Part shown: one piece after another, positions 12,793-24,975 of the stretch
How positions within the stretch are numbered: the stretch's first letter is position 1
Layout of the letters: every line of letters starts with the position of its first letter
Origin: Eulemur rufifrons
Lineage: Eukaryota; Chordata; Mammalia; Primates; Lemuridae
Assembly: GCF_041146395.1 (NCBI RefSeq)
Contig: NC_090986.1
Coordinates: 47,652,001-47,716,000, forward strand
Length of the DNA stretch: 64,000 nt
Reading direction: 5' to 3'
Position numbers and translations under genes: made by a program
Notes under the pieces: model-generated
The model's input: only the letters and a program-made list of their open reading frames with translations
Database searches by the model: none
Told to the model about the DNA's origin: nothing

Positions 12793-12921
12793 TTTCTCTC
12801 CCCTCACGAACTCTTTCTCTCTCTCCCTCTCTCTCTCCCTTCCTCTCTCTCTCTCCCTCTCTCCCTTTCCCTCCCTCCCTTCCTCTCTCTCTTTCCATCT
12901 CTCCCCACCATCCCCACCCCA
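12793..12921 (+). repeat. CT-rich low-complexity tract
   Basis: About 130 bases almost wholly of C and T (mixed TC, CCCT and TTCC units), purine-rich on the other strand. Confidence 0.9.
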
Positions 12922-15479
12922 CTTGCATTGACCCAAGCAGATGGATACATAGTTCATATAACCTTATGGAAAATTGGGTAGTTCACATTACTCAGCGCAA
13001 GAATACCTGGATGCACATGAATTTGGACATTGATTTTTCTTCTGGTGGTTCTACAGGCCCTTCTTCTGCATCCAGACTATCAATGAAGATGATTCTGCTT
13101 GGTCCTATATCCCTTGATGTCCTCTGCCCACCCAAGTTCTTTGTTCCCCTGAAATTCAAACTTTCTTTTAAATTATTCTGTTATATTATGGCATATTATA
13201 TTGTAGTATGTTGTATTGTATTGTTTCAGTCTTTTCTATTATCCCTTGTTGCCTTTCAAGTTGTCAAAAATGACAATAGATTTAGACAAATTAATTTGCA
13301 TTAATCTTCATGGAAGACGGGCATGAACGGTTCCTGACAATTGGTAGGTGATTATGTTTGGAATGTAATGGAATGTATGTAATGGAATATATAAATAAAT
13401 GAGAAAACTGGCCTTCCAGATTCATTTACTGTTTCTCCAATAAAATATAGGCATCTTAACCATAATGGTTTGAATGTTTAGCATCTGCCATGGTAATTTG
13501 GATTATAAAAAGATTACACCCTCTTTGTAATGGTATTCTTCACACTGTAAACACAATGGACTGAGTGTTTTTGCCAACTTTTTTGCCAGTGGTATGTAAC
13601 TTTATATTCAATTTCCTTTATATACTGAATCCCAAAGAATGTGTTACCAATATAGGAAACTAAGACCAAGCAATCAATTTTGATCAATTTTTTAGTCAAT
13701 ATTTCATCAAAATATTAACTAGAGAAAGAATTCTTAGTAGATAAATAACAATTCCCTTTGTCCACATATATTTTGATCTAATAGTACATCTGTGTCTATG
13801 GATTAATCAATAGATAGATATAGATACCTAAATATATAAAAAGAAAATCTCAACTGCTTTCTGAATTTAGAAATGTCTACTATATGCATCTATTTTGAGC
13901 AAAAAGAAAAATAAAATTTCCTCACTGATTACATAGATATTTATAAAATCTTTTTATTTAATGAACAAAATACTTTTCTATATTTTACTTATGTGGACTC
14001 AAACATTTAAGCTTTTTATAAAATCTGTTTCTTTAAACAAAGAAGACATATTGAAACTAGAAAGTTCATGTAAATTTCAAATACTTTGAAACATTAGTGA
14101 ACTTTCAAACTTCTATGGGTTTTAACTTATACAAAACTCAAGAATTTTCAAATAGTGAAACTTTTTTTTACTGAGCAGGTTGTATGTATTAAATTTTGAG
14201 CAATCTTCCTTCATTGAGTCTAATTGTAGGCAACTTACCTCAGATAGCAATCAGAACTGTCAAGTAACTTGTATTTTTCTAGGAATTGAGGAAGATAGAA
14301 ATGATATATGAGGTTAGGAGATCAGGTATAATCTACCTGCCCTGAAACCTCCACATAATTGGACAGTTATGATGAGCTTTTTGCCCATTTTATCATAGGC
14401 AGTAATCCGAACCCAGTTTTGAAAAAAGTCAGTTTTGTCGTCAAAGGTTCCTTCCACCCTAGACTTTAAGCAATTTTTATATTAACCCAATAATACTTAA
14501 TTTGATTATACTGATCCTTCACCACATCTTCATATACTCTAATGTAGAATATAATAATATTTTCTTAAATGTCATTCTGTGTACGTTTATAGGTATAACT
14601 TATGTAATCTTGCTAAATGAACAAGTGCTGATAAGGTTTATAGAATAAGACAATAAAACATCAACTTAAGTTTTAAATAAAAAAAAGAATAAGAGGATAC
14701 TTTTAAAATAAGAATCCTAGTAGAGATGTTGAAATATTAAAATTTAGAGCAAGTTCAAAATCTAACTACCAATGTTTAAAAGCATAATTTCATACAGTAT
14801 ACCACTTTTTTTTCCTGTGTAAACATTTCTGTTAATAACATGAAATTTGAAAAGTTTTATTTCATCTTGGCTATTCCCTAGAGCTAACAATTGTTGCTGG
14901 GTTTAGTAATTGTGGCAGAAATGCCAATTATGGCACATGATGAGTGAAATATCTGCTACAACTGTCACAACACAACAAAGGTCACAGAAGACATTTAAAA
15001 TCCAGGGATTTAGAATTAGATTTCTCAATGAATATGTAAACAATATTTTATGCATCAAACTTATTTATATAACAAAGAGAAAATATTCTCATATTTAAAA
15101 CTACCAAAAATTATTATACTTCATTATTTGATCTTCACTATCATTTTATGGTCAATGCACAAAAGAATAGAGAGCCCACTGAAAAGAGAAGTTGCTAGTA
15201 TTATTTTATTTATTTCTAAAATTGGTAACATGAGTATAGCTTTCCTATCTTCCTGGAACTGTACAAATTAGTATACATATAACTAGTTACGTGCAATGTA
15301 CTAGGTATAAGTGATTTAGCTGAGGAGTTATTTGGTGGTAAACATGTTTGGAGTAGGTTTAAGGAAAGAACAGAAAAATTTCAGAAAATTAGAAAATGTG
15401 CAAAGCATATACTATTTATTGACCATGGAATTGAAAATCACAGAATTTCTCATTATGACACATGTAACTGATAACTGAG
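12922..15479. other. AT-rich intergenic DNA, nothing recognised
   Basis: No convincing gene or repeat family. The frame at 12966-13304 (112 residues) has a hydrophobic C-terminal half because of T-rich codons, and shows no domain. It may be the tail of the unassigned block before it. Confidence 0.35.
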
Positions 15480-16010
15480 CTATTTACACTCTGGGACAAA
15501 TACTTTAGAGAAAATACATGCAAGTGTACAAGGACACGCACACAAAAAGATTTATCTTAACACATAACAGAAAAATTTTAAACCATAGGTTTTAAATATG
15601 GATGGATAAATAAATTATGGTGTAATTAAAAAACATATTATTTTGCCATTAAAAAGAAAGAAAGAAATTTCATGTGACAACTTGAATATATCATAATATT
15701 AGATGAAAAAAGAAAGTCCTAGAAGAACGTCTATGTCATAACAACTAATATAACATTATGAATATATTTGTCACATCATAACATAAATGGAAAAAGAAGA
15801 GAATGGAATTTAAAAAAAACTAAGGAGATTGGCTATCTCTTTTGGGATTAGAGAAGAGAGTAATGGAATTGAAAGATGTGTATGGAAGACTCAATTTCAT
15901 TATAAAACATTTCTTAAACTTGGTAGTGTGTATGGAGGCATATTGCATCTTCTATAGGTAATATATTTGTTGTTATTTGAAATATTACTTTTCTAAAATG
16001 TGAATGTCTA
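15480..16010 (+). mobile_element. L1M-type LINE 3' end, old
   Basis: The pattern 'ggataaataaattatggtgt', then 'gccattaaaaagaaagaaag', then 'tgaaaaaagaaagtcctaga', then a 'ggctatctcttttgggatta' block is the L1M 3' UTR layout in forward orientation. It is diverged and non-coding, and it ends against the BCR retrocopy. Confidence 0.65.
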
Positions 16011-16016
16011 TATAAC

Positions 16017-16405
16017 TGACAAAATACCTATAGAAATCCACCTCCATGGTGCAGTACAAATGTAAACTCTGCTTAAGTCCACTGGCTGAGTGGACTGATA
16101 TTCAGAAACCTATAATACCCAGGAGATTTATCATCTTCTTTGCTGATGGTCAGTAGAATGCCATGGACAGTCTGAAATTAGACACACGAGTTGGTCAGCA
16201 TCTGTAGCTCCATGGACATCAGACAGAAGTTTTTGAAACTTATCTGCTGCTGCTCCTGGATATTCTCCTTCCAGTAGGTTCACTTGTCAAAGGAAATTAG
16301 GAACATATAACTCTTGCCATTGACGTTGTGCACTCTGAGCAGTGACTCCTGCTGAGAGCTTTCCTTCTTCAGCTTTTCAATGGCCTTGCTGTCCTTGTTG
16401 GCTCG
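16017..16405 (-). pseudogene. Processed pseudogene fragment of BCR (breakpoint cluster region RhoGEF/GAP)
   Basis: BCR is a cytoplasmic protein with kinase-like, DH-PH, C2 and RhoGAP parts. Read on the minus strand from 16405 this piece gives, in pieces of frame, RANKDSKAIEKLKK, then NGKSYMFLISFD, then MELQMLTNSCV, then LTISKEDDKSPGYYRFLN and, after a frameshift, LYCTMEVD. That is the PH-to-C2 part of BCR. The stretch runs straight through the points where BCR exons 13/14 and 14/15 meet, junctions known from the leukaemia fusions, with no intron, so it is a copy of spliced mRNA. It has an in-frame stop after ISFDK, a second stop or frameshift after TNSCV, another frameshift in the C2 part, and seems to lack a short stretch before RVH. 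It is about 390 bases, truncated at both ends, with no poly(A) tail. It cannot make protein. The parent call is firm; the copy's age is not determined. Confidence 0.9.
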
Positions 16406-16450
16406 TTCTCTCTCTCTCTCTCCCCACTCTATTTCTCTCTCTCACTCTCA
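16405..16450 (+). repeat. CT microsatellite next to the BCR retrocopy
   Basis: A run of TC units with small interruptions, directly at the upstream (minus-strand 5') end of the BCR fragment. On the minus strand it is GA-rich and may have grown from the GA-rich BCR codons that should lie just there (…RE-K-R…). Confidence 0.85.
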
Positions 16451-16544
16451 CGATGCATTGAAAAAGTTATCAATAGGTAGTTACTAAAAAAGAGGTTACC
16501 AAAAGTAGATATGCATAATTCCATTTAGAATTAAGCATCCCATT

Positions 16545-17693
16545 GCTTAATTATAGAGATGCAGTCTGAGAAATGTGTCGTCGTGCAAACATCATCAAGT
16601 GTACTTACACTAACCTAGATGGGGTGGCCTCTTGCTCCTAGGTTACAAACCTGTGTCTCATGTTACTATACTGAAGTTTGTAGGCAGTTGTAACACAACA
16701 GTGCTTGTGTATCTAAGCATAACTAAACATAGAAAAGGCACAGTAAAAATACAATATAAAAGATAAAAAATGGAACACCTGTGTAGCACATTTACTATAA
16801 GTAGAGTTTGCAGGACTGGAAGTTGCTCTGGGTGAGTCAGTGAGTGAGTGGTGAATAAATATGAAGGTCTAGGATGTTACTGTACACTACTGTAGACTTT
16901 ATAAACACTGTTCACTTAGGCTGCACTCAATTTATAAAATGAAATTTTTTTTCTTTCTTCAATAACCAATTAACTTTAGCTTACTATTACTTTTTTAGTT
17001 TATTAACTTTTATTTTTTTTTAATTTTTGACTTTTATAATAACACTGAGCTAAAATACAGACACATTGTATAGCTGTACAAAAATATTTTCTTTCTTTAG
17101 ATCCTTACTATAAAGGTTTTTTCTATTTAATTTTTTTAACCTTTTATACATTTTCATTAAAAAACTGAGACACAAACACACAAATTAGCCTAGGCCTACA
17201 CAGGGTCAGGATCATCAATATTACTGTTTTCCAACTCCATATCTTGTCCCATTGGAAGGTCTTCAGGGGCAATAACAAGAATGGAGCTATTATCTCCTAT
17301 GATAACAATACCTTCCTTTGGAATACCTCCTGAAAGATCTGCCGGAAACTGTTTACAGTTAACTTTTTGTTATAATTAGGAGTGCACTCTGAAATAATGC
17401 TTAAAAGTATACTAAAGTAAATACATAAAACAGTGACCTAGCCATTTATTACCAAATATTATATGCTGTATAGTTATTATATATGCTATACTTTTATATA
17501 ATGGATATCTCAGTAGGTTTATTTACACAAGCATTACCACAAACATGTGAGTTATGTGTTGCCCTAGGAGACTGTGATGGCTGCAGTGTCACTAGGTGAT
17601 AGAAATTTTTCAGCTCCAATGCAATCATAAGAAACCATCATCAAATACACAGTCCATCATTGACTGAAACGTTGTTATGCAGCGCATTACTCT
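16545..17693 (-). mobile_element. Tigger/pogo-type DNA transposon, non-autonomous
   Basis: A Tc1/mariner-superfamily Tigger element. The right end shows the CpG-decayed terminal repeat: 'gtccatcattgactgaaacg' followed by 'ttgttatgcagcgcatta', the decayed form of a CpG-rich terminus. Internal blocks 'aacctagatggggtggcctc', 'ggactggaagttgctctggg', 'ttagcctaggcctacacagg' and 'ggtcttcaggggcaataaca' belong to the same element. The last two lie near what would be the C-terminal end of a transposase in reverse. No open transposase remains. The left terminal repeat is not clear. Confidence 0.8.
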
Positions 17694-17819
17694 ATCAGAA
17701 TTATTATATGTTCAAAATGAATTCATTTCCAGGAGAAGAGAAAGTTAAAGCATAAGTGAGTTAGAAGTTTACATGTAGTTAGATTTTTAAAAGTAGGTCA
17801 GGTTTATCAAATATTTCAA

Positions 17820-17950
17820 ATTATTGCATTTAATATTTATAATAAATTTGGGGGGTAGGTATTTTAATTCCCTTATTTGCATAATTTGAATTCAGAGAAA
17901 GGAAACAATGTTCTGCAATTCGTACACCTCTCTCTCTGTATGCTTATCTA
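17820..17950 (-). mobile_element. Possible MIR fragment
   Basis: 'ggtaggtattttaattccct' followed by 'attcagagaaaggaaacaat' matches the order of blocks in a MIR read on the minus strand (a 'gaggtaggtactatta..' block, then a 'gctcagagaggttaagtaa' block). Diverged, so only a tentative call. Confidence 0.45.
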
Positions 17951-20900
17951 CTGCACAGGCATGGCGGATCTGGTGGAGTGGCTATGGGCACATTGATTTA
18001 TGGCCATGGAAATATATAGTTTAATTTTAATTTTATAGAAATGGATGAGGAGAGATTGAGAAAGGACTTTCGGTTTGTTTGGTGACTTTAAGAAATTATT
18101 TTCCTATAAAATTGGAGCTAATGTTGGACCTGAGAAAAATAAAGCAACAGTTAATATCACTAGTTTTTTTTTTTTTTTTGTCTCTTTAAATTTAGCCTCA
18201 TGTCTTGCATGTTTTCCCTTTTAAAAGACCTTGTGCAGAGATGAACTAACAAATGTTTTCCCTATCTATCCACAGAATGTTCAACTTGCTTAACTTTGGA
18301 AAAACTGAAATGACTAATTAAAATGTTTCCAATATATCTAATGTGGACCAAAAGAATTACATGCCTTTGGATGTTTTTGTAACTAGTAACAAAGAAGGGA
18401 ACCCTTTCAGCAAAATAAACAGACTCCTTGATGGATACTGTTTAGATAAAGCTTTAAAGAAGGCTTTTTTGTTGTTGTTGCTAATAGGATTTTTTTTTTT
18501 TTTTCAGTGCCTATAGCAGCAGGAAATATTCAGGAGCTAACATAACAGTTATAGCTGGAGCTAACTCTCATTCATTCATCATTGTCACTTCATGAATTAG
18601 GAGCCAGCAGACCATTTCTCTCACTTTACTTCAGCTCTTTTTCAGAATGAGGTAAGGTTCATAATGCTCAGATATGATAGTTCTTTCTTCTAGCCTATTA
18701 TTTAGAGAGCAATCAATTTTGCTCCGTGTCACTCCACAAACTCTTGAGCTTTTCAAACGGAAACTAAATTCTGACAGGTGTTTATGTAAGAATATGTGTA
18801 TGTGCGTGAGTGGGACATACGGTAATGACATTGCTTAATACTTTAATATCATCACATTTTTATGGGGTATATTCTAACTTCTTTCAGACTTTGAAAATAG
18901 CTCAACTTTTCTCTCAGTCAAATAATCATCTATGTAGGTCCCTTTTGCGGGTGAAAATATTCATTCTTCCTAAAATCCAAAGCTTATGTTAAGACATCTT
19001 AATAATAATGGATGAAATGATTATGTGGCAACTGAACTGCCAATAGGATAATTAGTCACAACATCACAGATGGGAAGTTTTTCCCTAAAATGGATAGTAT
19101 CACATCAATTTATGCTCTTTCAAGAGTTACAAGTATTAACCTTTGGAATGACCATTACCCTTTAATTGGCATTCTTATACTATCTAATGTATCATTAGCC
19201 TTTGTAAATTGTGTCATTAAAAGTGGCAATCACAATATTCAGTAAATTATAATACTGTAACAAGTTGGGATCATCTTTTTAGCTCCCCCCAAGCTACTAA
19301 TTAACCATGTGCCTATGAGATAAAACGAAGCTTTGTTGCAAGGAAATATTTTCCACCTGTTTAACCTATCACAGAGAGCTAGACACCCAGGTAATTTACA
19401 AAGACACAAAACAATCGTAACTTAACTTTTGACTAGATTTCTAAGCACTTCGTGTAATAGAGAACCATGGCACAAATACAGTCTCTTATAAATTGTACTT
19501 TATGACTTGCAAACCTTTGGAAATTTTTCATATAAAATCTGTAATAAGGATTTGGAATTCTATATGAAGATTTCCTAGACCATTCACAATGTAAATACCA
19601 ATTTTTCCAAAGTGAACAGAGTGAAATCAACATGGCAAAATTGTTCTAAATATCATAGGATCAAAATATTTAAAGATACATAGATACACAGGGATTTTAA
19701 ATTTGAAAAAATAAGTTATTATAACCCTAGTATGCTGATGGTTATAAGAAAATATATATTTGTAAACACTTTAAACACCAAGAGGTGCAAAATTTACTAA
19801 TATTTTGCAGATTAATTTTCACACACAGTTAAACAGAGGGATTCACAAGCTTAGTGTTGAATTAGATGTTTTGCATAAGGCAGATGATTTTGCTTAAATA
19901 TTTATAGTGTTTAGTATAAATATTTTAAATATAATTCTTATGTACGATTTTTATAATATAACAACTTTGGATTAATATTGTGGTTTGCTCTCTGATCTAA
20001 GTTATACATCCAGAATAAATGTAACATTTTCTAGAAGAATGAATTTGCTATGTGTTTCATACTATTGATATTGGAGGATAATTAGTAAACCAGCTCATTT
20101 TGAAATGTCTTCTTCTTCTCAATGCCCTTGTGGAAATCATATATTTTTATACGAAGGGAAAACCTTGAGCCAGCATTACTGATTTCAATCTGTGATTAAC
20201 TTTGCAGTCTTTTCAGACTTCTCCAATACTCAGAATAAAGTTCACACTCTTCTCCCCTATTAGAGTTTTTCTAAATGAAATAACTTGCTTCTACCTAGTT
20301 TTCTCAAAATAGTGGATAACCTGAAAATAATTCCATCAAAGATTATCACTGTTTTACTTAGTAATATACATAATTAAAAACAAAATTTTGTGAGACTGAA
20401 TTCCAATAAGAAATATTTCATGGAATCCTATTTATTTAGCTGACAGACTATAGTTCTTAAAATCATTATATTGAGAAGAATTATTACACAAAACTCCATG
20501 AAATGCAACCATTAGGAACTAAAGCATTAGGATATATTTTTTTGCTCCAAATTGCAAATGCATGAATATGTTTGTGATATAATATATCCAAATGTAAAAC
20601 TGCAGAGTGTTTTAGTAAAGAGGTATCTTAGAGATAGCTGTATCCTTCTGTTACTTTAAACATGAGGAAAACAGAAACAAAAAATCTTTGACTCTTCCAG
20701 TTTTACGTAGACAGGCTATTTCAGAATGAGCGGCAAAACTCAGTAGTCTGATACTTCAACTATTGCTCTTTCCATCTAATACTCCTACCTCACCATTTAC
20801 AAATTCAAACTTTCTGGTTTCCTTTTTATCAGTGATTGTTAAATGAATAATTATCATTCAACAAATGAAAATATTGAATTTATTAATGCCATTTATTTAT

Positions 20901-21404
20901 GCAAGAAGCAACTACTTCTACTATATAAAGAGCTGAACTAGATGATGCAAAGAAAATGAATGAGTGAGATGTGGAAGGAACTGTAATTTTGTGGAAAAAA
21001 ATAAGGCATTTTAAAGATATCTATAAGTCAAAATAAACATGAAAGATAACAACAGAAGGCAAACAAATGTAGAAGCATTCACAGGGATAAAAATATCCAC
21101 ATGGCCAATCATCAGAGTTTTAATCAGGAGTGAGGCCACATACACTTGACCTTGAATACTGATAGAGTATAGAATGACAAAATAATATATTTCTATATTT
21201 TTCTTAACATGATTATTATTTTAATAAAGAAAAGCAAGATTTTCAACACCAAAGAAAGTTTGAAGCATATTCTGAGTGCTTATAATAATTCATTGATCAA
21301 AATATGAAAACTCTATTCATTACGTTGAAAAATAGAACTATTCATGTGTGCTTTCTGACACTTCTCAGAGCTATGGTAAAGTTGTACAATTAAATTGTTT
21401 AATA
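17951..21404. other. AT-rich intergenic DNA, nothing firmly recognised
   Basis: About 3.4 kb with T runs at 18164-18179 and 18490-18504. A stretch at 20215-20310 ('ctcagaataaagttcacact') hints at L2 but is too worn to call. Open frames here are short and show no domain. Confidence 0.35.
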
Positions 21405-22210
21405 ATTAACAAACATATGAAAAAATGCTCAACATCCCTAATCCTCAGGGAAATGCAAATCAAAACCACAATGAGATATCACTTAACTCCAGTGAGAATG
21501 GCCTTATCAAAAAGTCCCAAAACAACACATGTTGGCGTGGATGTGGAGAGACAGGAACACTCATACACTGCTGGTGGGACTGCAAACTAGTGCAACCCCT
21601 GTGGAAAACAATATGGAGATACCTTAAACAGATTCAAGTAGACCTACCATTCAATCCAGCAATCCCATTATTGGGCATCTACCCAAAGGAACAAAAGTCA
21701 TTCTATGACAAAGACACCTGTACCCGAATGTTTATAGCAGCACAATTCACAATTGCAAAGATGTGGAAACAACCCAAATGACCATCAATTCATGAATGGA
21801 TTAGTAAATTGTGGTATATGTAGACCATGGAGTATTACTCAGCTATAAGAAATAACGGTGATATGACATCTCTTTGGTTCTCCTGGAGAGAGTTGGAACC
21901 CATTCCATTAAGTGAAGTATCCCAAGAATGGAAAAATAAGCACCACATGTACTCACCACCAAATTGGTTTCCCTGATCATTTCCCTGAGTGCACATTTGG
22001 GAATAACACCAATTGGGTATCGGACAGAGGTAGGGGGTGGGAGGAGGGGATGGGTGTATACCTACTTGATGAGTGCGATGCGCACTGTCTGGGGAATGGA
22101 CACACTTGAAGCTCTGACTCGGGGGGATGGGCGGTACATGGGCAATATTTATAACCTGAACTTTTGTACCCCCATAATAAGCTGAAATAAAAAAAATTAA
22201 AAAAAAATAA
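21405..22210 (+). mobile_element. Strepsirrhine-type L1, 5'-truncated (ORF2 end, 3' UTR, A tail)
   Basis: A comparatively young L1 copy. It starts within ORF2 at 'aacaaacatatgaaaaaatg', runs through the end of ORF2 and the 3' UTR, and ends in an A-rich tail at about 22185-22210. The 3' UTR has a G-rich tract (22031-22053) and the terminal block 'cttttgtacccccataataa', shared with the other L1 tails in this window at 24412, 35395 and 52466. 5' truncation is the usual outcome of target-primed reverse transcription. The exact left edge and target duplication are uncertain. Confidence 0.9.
21425..21781 (+). pseudogene. L1 ORF2 C-terminal fragment
   Basis: This open stretch of 118 residues holds the C-terminal end of L1 ORF2p, including the cysteine-rich region ([18 protein letters not shown]) and the motif FNPAIPLLGIYPKE. 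It ends at the natural ORF2 stop. Endonuclease and reverse transcriptase domains are absent because the copy is 5'-truncated, and the first part is read in a shifted frame, so it is not functional. The ATG at 21425 is not a real start. Confidence 0.85.
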
Positions 22211-22304
22211 ATTGTAGCATATTTATTATAGTCATTTCACATTAGATAGACTAAAACCTGTGCTCTAAAGTTACTTGTACCACTTTAAAACACTTAAAAT
22301 TCAT

Positions 22305-22335
22305 ATATGTGTGTGTGTGTAAGTGTGTGTGAATA
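22305..22335 (+). repeat. Short TG microsatellite
   Basis: An interrupted run of GT units ('gtgtgtgtgtgtaagtgtgt'). Confidence 0.8.
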
Positions 22336-24267
22336 CAAATTTTATACACACAAACATTAAAATGCAATTTGATCCACTTTTCTTTTTAGAAGAAGAACAT
22401 CTCTAGTGTTTGAGCTGCAGAGCTTTGATTAAATAAAAACCACACTGTTCTTGTCATCTACAAAACAGAAAGCAGTTTCCATACTCTTCAAATTTTGTTA
22501 AATATTTGTGCTGAGTTTTTTGTTTGCTGACAGGATTATACCATGATAGCATAGAGGCATGAAGCAGAAAACAGATTGAAAAGGATCCCAACTCCATGAT
22601 GAGAAAAAAAATTGCACCATTATCCTGCAACATGCAGCAAAAGTGTGAAAATAGCATATTATTGTTTGCTCAATGATTCCACCTTAGAAACTTTACCAAA
22701 GAATAATTCTAAATAAGAAAAATAATGTTTACAGTTAAAATTGTCATCCAAGTATTGCTTTACAATAGCTAATTTAGAACATAATCTAAATGGATAAAAA
22801 TAAAAAAAAAATAAAATACTATAGGCATTCTTTCAATAGGATATTATTCAAGTGACCATATATATTTTTGTTCAGTTGGAAACATTGTTAATGAGGTTAG
22901 TTTGAAAGAAAGCCTACACAGCAGGTGTAAACCAGGACTGACCCAGACAAACCAGAGCATATGATAACCTGAAATATTATGCACCTTTTGAGATGAAGGT
23001 AAAAATAATTATTGGCTTGGGGAAGTATTTATATTACAATATTAACTTCAAAAATGGTAGATCCGGAATAATCACAAATATGTACATTAAAACTGTGCTT
23101 TGCTTTCTTTAAGTATTATTAGATATGTCTTTATGTTAAGGATATGCATTTTTGTTTTGTATATAAAATATATGTATTGATTTTATAAAATAACACACAT
23201 TGTATACATTATAGCCCTATTTCAAATCTAAGTAAGAATTGCCTAAATAGAGAAATAGTATGACTTGTTCAAAATTCTCACAGGGGTAAAGTTAATAGAT
23301 TAGCTATAGAGGAAAGAGATATGGCATAAAGAATATATCTACTCTGTCTTTTTCTAAATTATGCAATTAAAAATGATTGCAAGTATTTAACAGTTTAAAA
23401 CACCAGACCACTTACTTGAAGTCACATTTAAGGGGAACCATTATAAATAGCTGACAATTGTTCTACAAAGGACCTAAAAAGTAGATAGAATAGATTATAT
23501 ACAAATATATTTTTTCCAGAGGGATTAACAGGTTACAGAGAATTATCTTACTTATTAGTTCAATTTGGGAATAGAGTTTCATTATTTTGATACATTGCTC
23601 AATTATGCATCAGTTTTTTTAATGATAACTCACTAATAATTACATATTATTCATGATTAATTGACTTGAGGCAAAAAGTCACATCTTGTTAGGACACAGT
23701 CTGTATAAGTGAACAGGGAAGTTCAGCTACTTTAATTACACAAAATTTTACCTGCCTTCAAGAAACCCATCAAAACCCACCAGCAAATTAGAGGATAAAA
23801 CAAATATGTCAAAATGAGAAAAGGGAATATGCTGTCTAATTTTGAATGTGTACATTATAGCTCTTTGTCAGTTTTGAATTTGTCACTTCAATCACATTAG
23901 CACAAACATAAAAGTTATTAAAAATATATTTGAAGGGACAAAGGACTTATTAATAGCAATGCAAGATGCTCCAAAAGTTATGTGATGATTAATATCTAAG
24001 ACTCAGCTATTAATATCTATGGGGGCATATTTAACTTTGACATCAGTAAAATATATAGTGAATTAGCTAATCTGATATATGTGGAAATACTTGACCAAGA
24101 TTTTCAGAGGTAGTTTATAATTATCTACTTTCATGATTCTTTGGAATAGTAATCAAGTGGAATCAAGGCCAATGCCAATTACTTAAGAACTTCTTCCTGC
24201 TATATCAGTAAACATGTGAGGAGAAATTATTACACAATATCTACAAAGAAGAAAGAAAATAACCAGC
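22336..24267. other. AT-rich intergenic DNA, nothing firmly recognised
   Basis: No gene seen. A short block at 22925-22975 ('gtaaaccaggactgacccag') resembles the end of an old DNA transposon seen elsewhere in mammals, but it is too short to assign. Confidence 0.35.
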
Positions 24268-24411
24268 AGTCATTGAACACCTGCTACTTTAAGCATTGTA
24301 ATAAATGGTTTTCATTCACCTTAATTCTTTCTGTAATCTTACATGGTAGGTATTATGGTCCCCTTTTGAAAATGAGTACACTGAGTCAAAGAGAGATTAA
24401 GTATATTTTCT
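24268..24411 (-). mobile_element. MIR SINE fragment, cut by an L1 insertion
   Basis: 'cattgaacacctgctacttt', 'ggtaggtattatggtcccct' and 'actgagtcaaagagagatta' follow the MIR minus-strand pattern. The L1 tail inserted at about 24412 and the TSD 'agattaagtatattttct' is part of this MIR. Confidence 0.7.
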
Positions 24412-24626
24412 TTATTTTTTTATTCTGGTCAGGAAATTTTTTTTTTTATTTCAGCTTATTATGGGGGTACAAAAGTTTAGGTTATGTATGTTGCCCATGC
24501 CCCCCCATCCCCCCGAGTCAGAGCTTCAAGCGTGTCCATTTCCCAGACAGTGCACATCGCACTCATTATGTAGGTATACACCCATCCCCTCCCCCCACCC
24601 CCCACATCTGTCCGACCCCCAATTGG
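24412..24626 (-). mobile_element. Strepsirrhine-type L1 3' end, short, with target duplication
   Basis: On the minus strand this is only the last part of an L1 3' UTR plus tail. On the plus strand it shows a T run, 'tttcagcttattatgggggt', 'aaagtttaggttatgtatgt' and the C-rich complement of the L1 G-tract at 24583-24604. It is flanked by an 18-base target duplication with one mismatch: 24394-24411 ('agattaagtatattttct') and 24627-24644 ('agattaattatattttct'). The tail is split: a T run at 24411-24421, then about 15 unrelated bases ('attctggtcaggaaa'), then a second T run. Confidence 0.9.
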
Positions 24627-24975
24627 AGATTAATTATATTTTCTGAGAAAAACTCCTAATAAGAGTCCTCAGGCAAGTCCACATTTGCCCCAATTCAAAC
24701 TTCATAATATTTTCACTCTGTTACATTCATAGGAGTTTTCTTATTACAATTGACAACATAGATTGGATATTTTACTCTTATTTAATAAACTTCTCCCTAT
24801 ATATTTTAGAAAACAGTAAATAACTAAAATTACACTTACCTCTGTTATCCATATATCCCCGTAGCCATTAAATAACTAGTTTCTTTAAATAATTTTACTA
24901 AATATAAGTAAATAAATTACATAAAACTGAGCCCATTACTTGCAAGCTTCGTTGTTTTATTTAAGTTCTTAACTA

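Noticed and set aside
12966..13304. 112-residue plus-strand frame
   Set aside because: No domain, T-rich hydrophobic end, no splice or promoter context; left as part of unassigned DNA.
24216..24659. 147-residue plus-strand open frame
   Set aside because: It reads through a MIR and then the antisense of an L1 3' UTR; proline-rich end comes from the C-rich tract.
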